From Rickettsia typhi (GTDB lineage Bacteria > Pseudomonadota > Alphaproteobacteria > Rickettsiales > UBA1997), in assembly GCA_945902255.1 (NCBI GenBank), contig CAMDMO010000028.1:1-14772 (forward strand): 14,772 nt of DNA. Reading direction: 5' to 3'. Each line of letters begins with the position of its first letter. Within the stretch, counting starts at the first letter, position 1. The notes beneath the pieces were generated by a model that did not search any database, had not been told where the DNA came from, and was given only the letters and a program-made list of their open reading frames with translations. Shown in pieces: positions 1-10,000 of the stretch. The position numbers and the translations under genes were made by a program.

Positions 1-559
1 CTAAGCAAATTCCATTTGCAGGATTTAAACGATTTTCTTCATCTATCAACCAAGGTTTAATATGACTTGCCACTAGTAGCGTTGGAATATCAATTCCAGA
101 AATTGCACACCTTGAGTTGTAATTTGAAAGAATGATTTTTCTAAACAAGTTTTGATTTACTCTTGTTTTTACCATGCGATCTTTTGTAATGCCTTTAAAT
201 TTTTGGATATCAAATAAATCTTCCTTATATTTTTCTTCTATTTTTTGACCTTGTAATTTTGCTAGTATTACTTCGCTTTCATACATCAAATTATCTCTAT
301 CATTGATATATTTTTCAAAAATTGGCTGACACTGCTTTTTGCCGCCCTTTAAACCTTTGATACCGCGATCTTGGTGAAATGGATCAACATGTGCAAAATT
401 TGAAAGTCTCATTGCAACTGAAGAAGGTGTTCGACCTAATAATTTAGCTAGCTCAATTATCTCTGGTGTTCGATGATGCATTTTGCCAAAGGGCAATCTT
501 AAATAAAGATTAAAAGCTACTATGTATTCATCGTTGCTCCATTTTTCTCTCTGTGTCAT
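1..559 (-). CDS. HNH endonuclease, putative restriction-type nuclease (3' part outside window)
   Basis: The frame opens with ATG at 559 and stays open for 186 codons to the left edge, so the C-terminus is missing. Residues 7-60 match the N-terminal region of a widespread family of HNH proteins often annotated as putative restriction endonucleases. They include an aromatic helix (EYIVAFNLYLRLPFGK), a segment that looks like a DNA-binding helix pair (PEIIELAKLLGRTPSSVAMR), and the NFAHVDP motif. The start of the HNH fold is at residues 151-186: C151, the first His in SHIKPW (H166), and RLNPANGICL with N182-G183. The last catalytic His should lie beyond position 1. Members of this family are presumed to cut DNA. 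No cognate methyltransferase is visible, so a restriction-modification assignment is not supported. The start has no clear Shine-Dalgarno. A long inverted repeat lies 36-97 bp upstream and could control the gene. Confidence 0.88.
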   Translation of the reverse strand, partial: MTQREKWSNDEYIVAFNLYLRLPFGKMHHRTPEIIELAKLLGRTPSSVAMRLSNFAHVDPFHQDRGIKGLKGGKKQCQPIFEKYINDRDNLMYESEVILAKLQGQKIEEKYKEDLFDIQKFKGITKDRMVKTRVNQNLFRKIILSNYNSRCAISGIDIPTLLVASHIKPWLIDEENRLNPANGICL

Positions 560-594
560 TTTTTAAAAAACCATTCTTAGAGTTATAACGATCA

Positions 595-656
595 AAGTCT
601 CGACACTAGACACCAAACAAAACTCTTTATAAGACTAGTGTCTAGTGTCGAGACTT
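595..656. repeat. 19-bp perfect inverted repeat with 24-nt loop
   Basis: The arms are AAGTCTCGACACTAGACAC (595-613) and its exact reverse complement (638-656), separated by 24 nt. With one bulged A the stem extends to 592-593/657-658. The right arm contains a tandem CTAGTGT heptamer (635-648). On the minus strand the loop holds a TATAAA-like box, and another (TATAAC) follows the second arm, so the repeat sits where a promoter and operator for the HNH gene would be. It has no T-run on the minus strand. On the plus strand nine T's follow at 663-671, but no plus-strand gene is present to terminate. It could be an operator, a small mobile palindromic element, or both. Confidence 0.8.
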
Positions 657-659
657 GAC

Positions 660-732
660 ACCTTTTTTTTTCGCGCAATTTTTTAAAACCGATCATATCA
701 AATATTGCTACAAAGCATTTTTGTTTTTTCAT
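660..732 (-). pseudogene. Possible remnant of a truncated gene (VAxxDxxGFKKL-type N-terminus)
   Basis: From ATG at 732 the minus strand reads MKKQKCFVAIFDMIGFKKLR and then runs into the long inverted repeat, after which the frame ends at 592 in sequence unlike any protein. The opening (hydrophobic strand, D, GF, KKL) resembles the first 20 residues of bacterial proteins with a nucleotidyl-cyclase-like start of the form FVAxxDxxGFKxL. I read it as a decayed gene start cut off at the inverted repeat. The same frame is open upstream to an ATG at 879, which would give a 95-residue product, but that part overlaps the membrane-protein gene in another frame and has no family resemblance. The evidence is a short motif only, so chance similarity is possible. 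Confidence 0.3.
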
Positions 733-808
733 ATTATGATTTTTAGAACTATAGGAAGGTAGTCTACCCCTTCCTTTTTTGTCCTTCAAAATTTTATAAT
801 TAGCTCTT

Positions 809-1024
809 TCATTTTTTATGATTCCAAGAATTAATTTCTTCTCTAGTAACAAATCTAGAGCCATCAGCAGGCGCATCAAAATTTTTGATTAAAAAATAAA
901 ACAGAAAAACTGCTATTACTATAATAATGCCTGAAATAAAGATTCTTATCCAAATATTAAGTTTGGTGGTAATGCAAAAGATAATAATTGTTAATATTAG
1001 AGTAGTTAAAATATATACTATCAC
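809..1024 (-). CDS. Small two-helix membrane protein, candidate immunity protein for the upstream CdiA-type toxin
   Basis: This is a 71-residue product. Residues 2-19 and 27-46 are strongly hydrophobic and should form two transmembrane helices, separated by a short basic loop (KLNIWIR). They are followed by a soluble charged tail (FDAPADGSRFVTREEINSWN). The GTG start at 1024 is supported by GGAG at 1032-1035 with 7 nt spacing, the clearest ribosome binding site among the genes here, and by an in-frame stop just upstream. The gene begins 66 bp after the stop of the giant exoprotein on the same strand, with no convincing terminator between. In contact-dependent inhibition loci this slot holds cdiI, the immunity gene specific to the toxin tip. 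I do not recognise the family, so the immunity role rests on position, size and membrane location. Confidence 0.65.
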   Translation of the reverse strand: MIVYILTTLILTIIIFCITTKLNIWIRIFISGIIIVIAVFLFYFLIKNFDAPADGSRFVTREEINSWNHKK

Positions 1025-1031
1025 TTCTATG

Positions 1032-1035
1032 CTCC
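1032..1035 (-). promoter_or_regulatory. Ribosome binding site GGAG deciding the GTG start
   Basis: GGAG on the minus strand lies 7 nt before the GTG at 1024. An ATG overlaps just upstream (1035-1037), but it is in another frame and leads only to a short non-conserved peptide. The spacing therefore favours the GTG of the small membrane protein. Confidence 0.6.
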
Positions 1036-1069
1036 ATTTTTGTTTTAAATATTACGTGCGTTTTCATTG

Positions 1070-1095
1070 CTTAAGCTTATTAAAGATAAGCTAAG
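1070..1095 (-). other. Intercistronic hairpin overlapping the exoprotein stop codon
   Basis: The minus-strand RNA can pair CTTAGCTTAT with ATAAGCTTAAG (one bulged A) across a 5-nt loop. The TAG stop of the exoprotein (1091-1093) lies inside the stem. There is no following U-run, so it is a poor intrinsic terminator. It is more likely a structure that tunes RNA stability or translational coupling between the toxin and the small membrane protein. It may also have no function. Confidence 0.4.
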
Positions 1096-4000
1096 GCTGA
1101 GTCATTTGATTCCAGATACTTAAGTTTCTCTGATTTTCTAGGTGATAATATTCAGTTCTAACATCGGAAGACCAATCTTGGCAATTATACTTTCCGTTAC
1201 AGCTGCCAATACCAAGCAAACTATATGGTTTTGGCTGAACATTCTGAATAGCTTCGCGCATTAAAGTATCATCAAAACCTGATTGAGTAATTTTATATTC
1301 TTGTAAAACTGACCCCGATTCTTCAAATAAACCTTCTTTTGAAAATCCAATATTGCCACCTTGAATATCTTCAAAAAACAGTTGTTCATGCGCTATTTCG
1401 GTATTTGTTTTGTCATCTAAATTATTATGAGAAAGAGGCCCAAGCCAAGGAGATCCTCTTAATGGTCGTAATCCAAAATAAGCGTTATTCTCAGTCGCAT
1501 TTGATCCAATTCTTTGTCCTGCAAAAATATTATTTGCTGTTTGTGTATCAGATTGATTGGTTACTGCTGAAGCAAATAATGTTGCAGCGCTTCCTGACAA
1601 TCCAGCAAGTTGAATTGCCGTTTGTCTATTCATTGAGCTATCTGCAACTGAAGATCGTAAATTAGTTCCCACCATTTCACCAACAACTCCAGCTGCGGCA
1701 CCACTTGTACAATCTCCGCCCTGAGAAGCGCCTGCTGCACAACCTAATACTGCATGAAGCGCTAGTTGTTCCGAGGTACTTATTGTTGCAGAGAGGGGAT
1801 TGCCATATTGATCCATCGGATGTGCAGCATTTCCAATTTCTTTTGCTGCGGCATTTGCAAATGCACCAATTGCAATGTTTAGGGCAAGATTATTTAGAGT
1901 GTTTGAAGAAGAATCTCCACTAATGGCAGATTGAACTACGCTTGAAGTTGCATTTGATAAAGCTGACTCAATTAGTGAAATTTTGAGATTCTGAATAACC
2001 TTAGATGCTGTTCTTGTTGCTTCCACTGCATTAGCTGCGTTACTTGCCTGACTCATTTCAGCAAGTCCATAATATTCAGAAACTCCTGATGCCACGCCAG
2101 CAGTTATTCCTGCAATTACCATATTTTGTAGAGATTTTTTACTTGTAGTATCTTTTAAGGTAGTTTTACCAACATCATCAACAGAACTCAAGAAACTTCC
2201 TTGAACATTCATGCTTGAATTTGTTGCAGAGACTGAAGCTGTTGCTGCGGCGCTTGAAGCAACGGCGGTGCCAACAACTCCTAGAGCTGCACCTCCTGTA
2301 ATAACAGTTGTACTAACGGCCCCAATCACAACCACGGCAGTTCCAACATCAGTTAATCCTCTATTATTACGATTCCAACTCTCTGCAACTTCATTCACTG
2401 GGTTAAATAGCGTAACATCACTTTTGTTATTTTTTAGATAAGTTAGGTAGTCTGAATTTGCGTTAGTAGAGTTATTACTTGTGTTTGTAGAATTGCCAAC
2501 ATTCGCAAAACCCCCGTCACCCAAACCATTCCCATCATAAGAAACCACAACCCTATCAACATTAAACTCAAATCCACCACTTCCAGAAACTATCTCACTA
2601 GTAACACTATTGGTTTCTAACGCCCCATTGTTATTATTTTTAAACATCAAAGTTCTAGTTTTTTTATCTTCTGCAGTTCCCAAAGCAAATGACTGATCAG
2701 CTAAAATATAAAGATTATTCGTAGTAATTCCAATATCATTTTTAGCATCAATATTACTAGCCTGAATCACCACATTTTCTTGGGCTGTAATATTAAGATC
2801 ATTTCCAGCATTTAAGTTAGATTCTGAGATATTCTGCTTCTGAATATTTTCAATTGTTTTATGTTTGATGTTATAAAGAGAATTATTAGTAAGCCTATCA
2901 TCAAATTTATGTTTTAAATCATGGGCGTCGATATTATCTGTAATTTTTCTATCCAGTGAAGCGGGAAGAACTCTGCCAGCGAGGTTCTGATTTAAGTCAT
3001 CGATATTTGTTAGAATAGGACTAACTACATTATAGCTGGCATTAGTCATTCCAGCAGCAAATCCAATTCCATAAGATGTTGTTTTTGCTGCTATCTCTGA
3101 GATTCCGTGATAAGATCTTGAGGTTTGGGCGTAATGATATTCATTTAATTTAGCATCTTGGATTATTAGATTTGTGGTGTTTGAGGTGTTTAAGTTGTTG
3201 GTGGTGTTTAGGTTGCTGCTTTGAATAAGGCTGTTATTGCTGTTTAATGTGATATTTTCTGCGAGAAGATTTGAATCAAATGCAGTTTCTATGTAATCTT
3301 TTGAGAAAGAATCACTTCTTTTGGAAAAGCCTTTTTTAGTGCTGCTAAATTCGTTATAACTAGAGTTGACAGCGTTTGCAATTGTGATGTTGTTTGAGGA
3401 GGTTAGGGTTAAATCGTTGGAAGAACTTAGATTACTACCAATAATATTAATATTTCCAACCCCACCCGCCACTAAATCCAAATTTCCACCACTTGTTATA
3501 TTAGATTCAATGTTAGTCACATTATCAGAAACACTAACCCAACGCTTCTTCTTACTTCCGCCTTCAGCGAAGGTTTTATCGCGAAGTAGGGTGGTGGTGA
3601 TATTAATATCACCGTTAGCTGCTTCAAGATAAGAGTTTTCAGCTGAGGTGATATTGCTTGCTTTTACATTAATATTGTTATTTGCAACCATCACCAAATC
3701 TCCATCTGAGGTTATGTTGCCTTTAGAAACTAGATTAGAACTAATATATCGAGCATCGCTTGTAAGGGCTTGAGATTCGCTAATAGCGCTTCCACCAGCA
3801 TTAGTGCTGTTGCCATTTATTTTGTAATCAACTAATGCCATGTTATTGATGTCATTTTCTGCTGTTAGATAAACTAAGTTTCCGCCTTTAATTGTGGCTC
3901 CGATGTTATTGATATTGCCACCATTGCCATTGCTATCTTTTTGAGCATTAAGAGAAACTATGTTTCCAGCTTCAATTTTAGTTTCGTTTTGGTTGTGGCT

Positions 4001-7000
4001 GATATTTGGGTTGGTTGCAATATTATTAATATTCACCGCATTCATTACAATATTATTAGAAGCTTTAATTGTGTAATTAGAATTATTAATATCGCTTCCT
4101 GCATTCATAAAGATGCTGCCACCGCTGTTAAAATAATTATTAGCAATATTGATATTTCCCACAGAGGTTATTTGAATATCGCTTCCTGCATTAAAGGTTA
4201 GTGATGCACGAGCAGTTGCGGCTCTATCTTTGGTTGAAGAAGATAGAGATGTTTCTGATAGTGAAGAGATTTCAAATAATAATGAATTTTGCAAAAAGGG
4301 GTCTGACCCCTTTTGGGTGATTAAGATATTATTATTAGAGATTAAAGAGATTTTTCCAGCGGAATCAAGCAGAGTGTTTTTTAAGGTGATGCCAGAATTA
4401 TTTATTGCATCATTGTTGGAAATTATTGTGAGATTTCCTTCTGATTTGATTTGAGTGATTGAAGATATTTGATTAGAAGAAAAAGCTGAATTGGAAATGT
4501 TGCTGAAGCTATCAACATTAATTAGAAGATTGCTGCCGCTAATAATTGAACCACTGTTGGTCATGTTAGCGAGAGGGGAATTTATGGTTAAATCACCTGC
4601 GGCGAAGATTGTTGAGCCTGAGGCTAGGTTTCCAATGGCATTAACTCCGTCATTTGAGTTTCCAAAAATTCTGTTTCTGCTATCAAGTGATAAATAAACT
4701 TTGGGGGCTAGAACATTGATTCCATTCACCACAATTGTTTCAAAGGTAATAATATCTTTAGTAAGAGAATTAACCTGACTCTGAGTTAAACCATTCATCG
4801 CCACAGTTTCAGCATTTAAACCAAGACGAGCAAATTCGCTAATTGAGTTATCGATTAATTCTTTGATTTGGGCATTATTTTTATTGTTGTTTTGAGCTAG
4901 AGCATCAGCAATAGAATTATTATTAACATCTTTAGAAAGCAATAAAGAATCATTAGTTAAACTTCTTAACTGATCTAAAATTAATTTAGTTTCAACGAAG
5001 GAATCGCCAAGAATTTTAGTTGCTGTAACATTACGAGTTTGACGATCAATATCTGCTAAAACATTAGCTCCGTTTAATCCTAATTGATCGAAGTAATATT
5101 TGCTGCCGAAGAATTGGGTAATATCAGTGAATTGGCTTCTAGCCTCGACTAATGGCTGGTTGGGGTTGTTATTTAAAGTGATTTTGAATAGGCCTGAGAA
5201 TGTTACATTTTCTAAAATAGTTGCAGAATTATCTTTAGAATCTGAGTTTGATAAAGTGTTTTTTGAAGATGTTTCAACTTCACCATTAACTTCTGAAGCG
5301 GTTTTAGAAACTGTGTTTGATAAGTTTAGAGATGATGAGTTTTGAGAGTTTGATTTATCTCCAATTGCGCTGGAAATTGAGGTGAGGTCGATATTTATTA
5401 TGCCAGTTTCCATGACTAAATTAACCGCATTTACGCCGGTAGATTTTTCTGTTTTATTAGTAGCATCAATTATTGAATTTTGAGTAATATTATTATCAAT
5501 TTTTGAAGATATTGTTCCAAGCAAAAACCCTCCAGCCTTAATTGAAGATTTAGTTGAAGATGAAGCAACTTCAATTAAATGAGATTCTCCATCATGCAGT
5601 TGATAAGTTCTTCTATTATCATTTGGATCTTTCACAACATTTCCATTGTGAAAAAGATCTGTTCTTTGATTAAAATTTAATATTGTTGGATCAAGGCTTA
5701 TAAAATCGTAAACATAACAAGTTCCGCTAGTGTAGCATGTGTGAGAAACGCTATTAGTTATCGCAATTGATTCATTATTAAAAGTTGATGCATTAAGAGT
5801 GATATTTCTATTGGCGGTTATTTCACTGCTGCGATTATTGAAGTTGATAGATTCGATAAAAATATCGCCACCAGAATTTATTTTAGAAAATAAATTAGTT
5901 GGATCGTCAAATCTTTTAGTTACCACAGTTTTGTCAATTGAACTATCTTGCTGCCAACCATCTTCTATTAAATAACCATAACGCGATTGATAAGGATGGT
6001 CAACCCAATCAAATCTAATTAAAGTTAAGCCAAACCAACCACCTTCAACCCAGCCATACCAGCCACCTTCGTAAAATCTTTCATTTTCGTTATTTGAAGA
6101 ATTGGTTGCGACGGAAATTAATTTATAATCTATTGAATCTCTTTGGTTATTGATGATTTTGGCCTTGATGGAAATATCTCCTTCGTAAGTTGTGATAGTG
6201 CCGGAGTTATTTTCTAAAGATTCAATTTTATTTTGATTTGAATCGAAGGAATTATTTTTTTGAATAGTTAGGTTTTTTTGTGAATAAATATAAGCATTTC
6301 TTTTATTGCTGAAATTATTGGCAATATTAAATATTGAATTTTTTCCACTCCAAATCAAGGCAGATTGGTTGTTATCTAAATTATTGGTAAGATTAATTGT
6401 TAGATTGCCAGAAGCTAAAATTGCGCCACTATTATTTAAATTTCTGCTATTAAAAATTGCGGCATTATTAGAAGAGAAAGTTGAGGTTTGATAAAGATTG
6501 TTAATATTTCCATTAAGTGCATTGATGGTTGTTATTCCACTTCCACCTTCAATTTTAGAATTGTCGTAATTATTTATATTTCCGCCAGTTGCATTAAGAG
6601 TTAAATTATTTGTGGCGCTAATTATTTTGTGGTTTGCAATGTTATTGGCGGTAAGGGTAATGATATCAGCTGCAATCTCTCCGTTATTTATATAGTTATA
6701 ATTATTGAGATTAATATTAATTGCAGAAGAGGCGATAACTCTGCCTGAATCATTGAAAAATTCCAAACTTGTGCCGTGAAGATTTTTAATGTTAATTGAT
6801 TTTCCAAGTAATAGACCAAAATTATTATTTAAATTATCAGTTTGAAGTTCAAGAATTCCATTTGAAGAAGTAATTCCAAAGCGATCATTTGAGGTAAGTG
6901 GCTTAGTATTTTGATTAACAATAATATTTGCCACCACCGTTAAATCTTCATCAGCAATAATTAAAGAAGAAGCGTTATTAGTTAAAATATTAGCGTGAAT

Positions 7001-10000
7001 TGTAAAATTATTAGATGATTGCAAAATTGCGGAATTTGTCACATTTCCACTAGCGTTAATATTAAAAACTCCATTTGAGATTATTTTATTCCAATTGCTC
7101 AAATTGCCAAGATTCAGCGCTAAAGTGCCGCGAGATCGAATATCTCCGCTATTTAAATAAATATTCCCATCGCTTAAATAATTATTCAGCTCATTGGCAT
7201 TAATATTGAAATTGCCACCACTTAGAATTTTATTTCTATTATTCAGGCTATTAAGATTAAGCGCTAAAGTGCCGCCTGATTCAATATCGTTTAAATTAAG
7301 TAAATCATTTGCTTCAATTGCCAAATTTCCATTACTTAAAATTTGACCATCATTTCTGATATTTGCTGTGTTATTTATATCAACTTTACTAAAAGAACTA
7401 ACTTTGCTTAAGCTAAAATTATTAAAATAACCAGTTAGAGTAAATTTTAAATCACTGCTAGAAAATATTTCTTTTTTATTATCTATCGACTTGGCAGTAA
7501 GATCGAATTTTGCTGCGGATAAAATATAGCCAGAATTTATTAAAGAAGTTGTGATTGCAGAATTGGCGGTAATTTTTAAATCATCTGAGGAATAGATTAT
7601 TGCGTTAGGGCGATTATTAATTGAAGCGCTATCAATTATAGATTTTGCGAAAGATTTAATTGAGCCATAATTATCAAGACTTCCCGAGGTTATGGATAAA
7701 TCATTTACGCTTTGTAAATTTCCAGAAATATTTAATAACTCGTTAGAATTCTGTAATAAATTTGTGGTGTTAATGTTAAGTTTTCCAGAGCTTAAAATGT
7801 TGCCCAAATTGGTGAGGCTGTTGCTGGTAATATCTAAATTAGTTTCTGTGTTATTGATATCTAAATTATTTATCGAGCTAAGTTCGCCGTCATTTTGCAA
7901 ATGATTAGTAACAGTTAACTTTAAATAAGAATTGTTAGAAGCAATCACGCCACCTTTATTATTGTTTCTGCTATTCTTATTATTAACTAGGCTATTTGAA
8001 GCAATGTTAGAGCTTCCATTAGCAAGAATTCTATTTGAGTTAATAAGGCTTCCAGAGTCATTAATGGTCAAATTGCCATAAGCAGAAATTTCTCCTTCGT
8101 TAGTTAGTGAATCTAGTGTAAGATCTAGATTATTTGCAGATAAAATCATTCCATAATTTGTAAAAACCCCATGTGAATTTATATCAATATTATTATTTGA
8201 AATAAGCTTGCCGGCAAGATTGTTAGTAAAGCCATTTTGACTAGTAATTATAAGGTTTTGATTCGAAGTGATATTGCCAGAGTTAGTAAAAGCAGAATGG
8301 CTTGCAATAGTTAAATCATTAATAGATTCAATTGCTCCATTTAAATTCTCAATGTTTAGGGCGTAAATGGTTAAATATTGGTTAGAGGCGATATTGCCAG
8401 AGTTGGTAAAGTTATTTGAATTGGTAATGGTTAAATTTTGATTAGAGATGATGGCTCCAGAATTATTTCCATCAGCTCCGGTGATGCTAATTTCCTGATT
8501 TGAGGATAGAAGATTGGAGTTAATAAAATTTCCCTGACTTGTAATAGTAAGATTTTTAACAGATTTGATATTGCCGGAATTATTACCATTTAAATCATTA
8601 ATAGTGATATTCCAATTAGAGCCAATAATTCCAGAATTGATAAACTCATTTGAGCTGGTGATATTTAAGTTTTTATCAGAAGAAATATTTCCAATATTCT
8701 CAAAATCATTTAAGCTGGTAATTGTTAAATATTGATTAGAAGCAATATTGCCAGAATTTATAAATTTATTTCTGCTGTAAATATCTAGATTTTGAAGAGA
8801 GGTGATTTTATTGAAATTCTCAAAAGCTAAACTTTTAATTTCTAAAGATTTGTTAGAGCCAATAATTCCACGATTTATAAAATTGCCAGAAGCAAAAATA
8901 GTTAAATCATCATCAGAAATAATTTCCCCTAAAGCATTATTAGTAAAATCAAGTGCGGTGATATTTAGTTTTTGGCTGGAATAGATATTGCCAGAGTTGG
9001 TAAAGTTACCCAAAGAGAGAGTGGCTAAATTTTGATTAGAAATTATATTGCCAGAGTTGGTGAAGTTATTTGAATTTGTAATTCCTAGATTCTGATTAGA
9101 AACTATATCGCCAGAATTAATAAAATTTCTAGAATCAATATTTAGATCATTAGTTGATTTTAATATTCCGGAATTATCTAAATCATTAGTTAGAGTAATT
9201 TTAAGAGAAGAATTAAAAGATTTAATTACCGAATTATCATTATTAGTTAAACTGCTCGCAGTAACGCTTAGGGCGTTATTCGATAAAATTAATCCAGCAT
9301 TATTAATCGCAGAAGTGCCAATAATGGTTAAATTATCCTTCGAAGAAACATTTCCAAAATTTGTAAAAATTCCACTCAAGGCAATAGAATAGCTTTCTAA
9401 GGAAAATATATTTCCTGCTGAAACATTAGTTAAGTCAACCGCCCTAATATTAAGATAATTTTCTCCATAAAGTAAGTTTGAGTTATTGATGTGATTAATA
9501 TTTGAAAGATTGAGGTTAAAAGCTTCGATAGTTCCAAGATTGGTTAATTTATCGCTATTTTGAATAGTTAAATTATTAGCTGAAATTTTTCCCAAATTTT
9601 TTAACTCATTTGCCTCAATAAGAATATTGGCAGAAGAGATTGCAGAAGAGTTATTAATTGATTCAACCTTATGGCTAGATTTAATATTAATTGAGTTAGA
9701 GTTGTTGGCTAAATTATTTGTAGCAATATTTGAATAATAAACATCGCCATTAGCATCAATAACAACCTTATTTCCAGCTAAAATCTCTGATGCCATATTA
9801 ACCCCAACTCCTTCCCTAGTTGCGATTAAGAAAATTCTTCCGGCTTGAATTGAGGCGAGGGCAGAGGCGTCGATTGCAAAAAGGGCGCTGTTGTTGGAAT
9901 TATTATTGTTAGAAGAATTCGCAATCTCTTTACTGACATAATCATATCTTCCCTCACCACTTTTTAAAGTAAGATCATTATTAGCTGCATAAATATTGGA

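Noticed and set aside
638..671. Inverted-repeat arm followed by nine T's as a plus-strand terminator
   Set aside because: No plus-strand gene lies upstream of it, six bases separate the stem from the T-run, and the 24-nt loop is large for an intrinsic terminator.
592..879. A 95-residue minus-strand open frame as a full gene
   Set aside because: It overlaps the membrane-protein gene by about 70 bp in another frame, its last part is the translated inverted repeat, and only residues around MKKQKCFVAIFDMIGFKKL look protein-like. It was kept only as a possible remnant.
1339..8984. Numerous plus-strand open frames of 60-108 codons opposite the exoprotein gene
   Set aside because: They are antisense shadows of a long AT-rich repetitive gene, with no family motifs, no plausible start regions and skewed composition.
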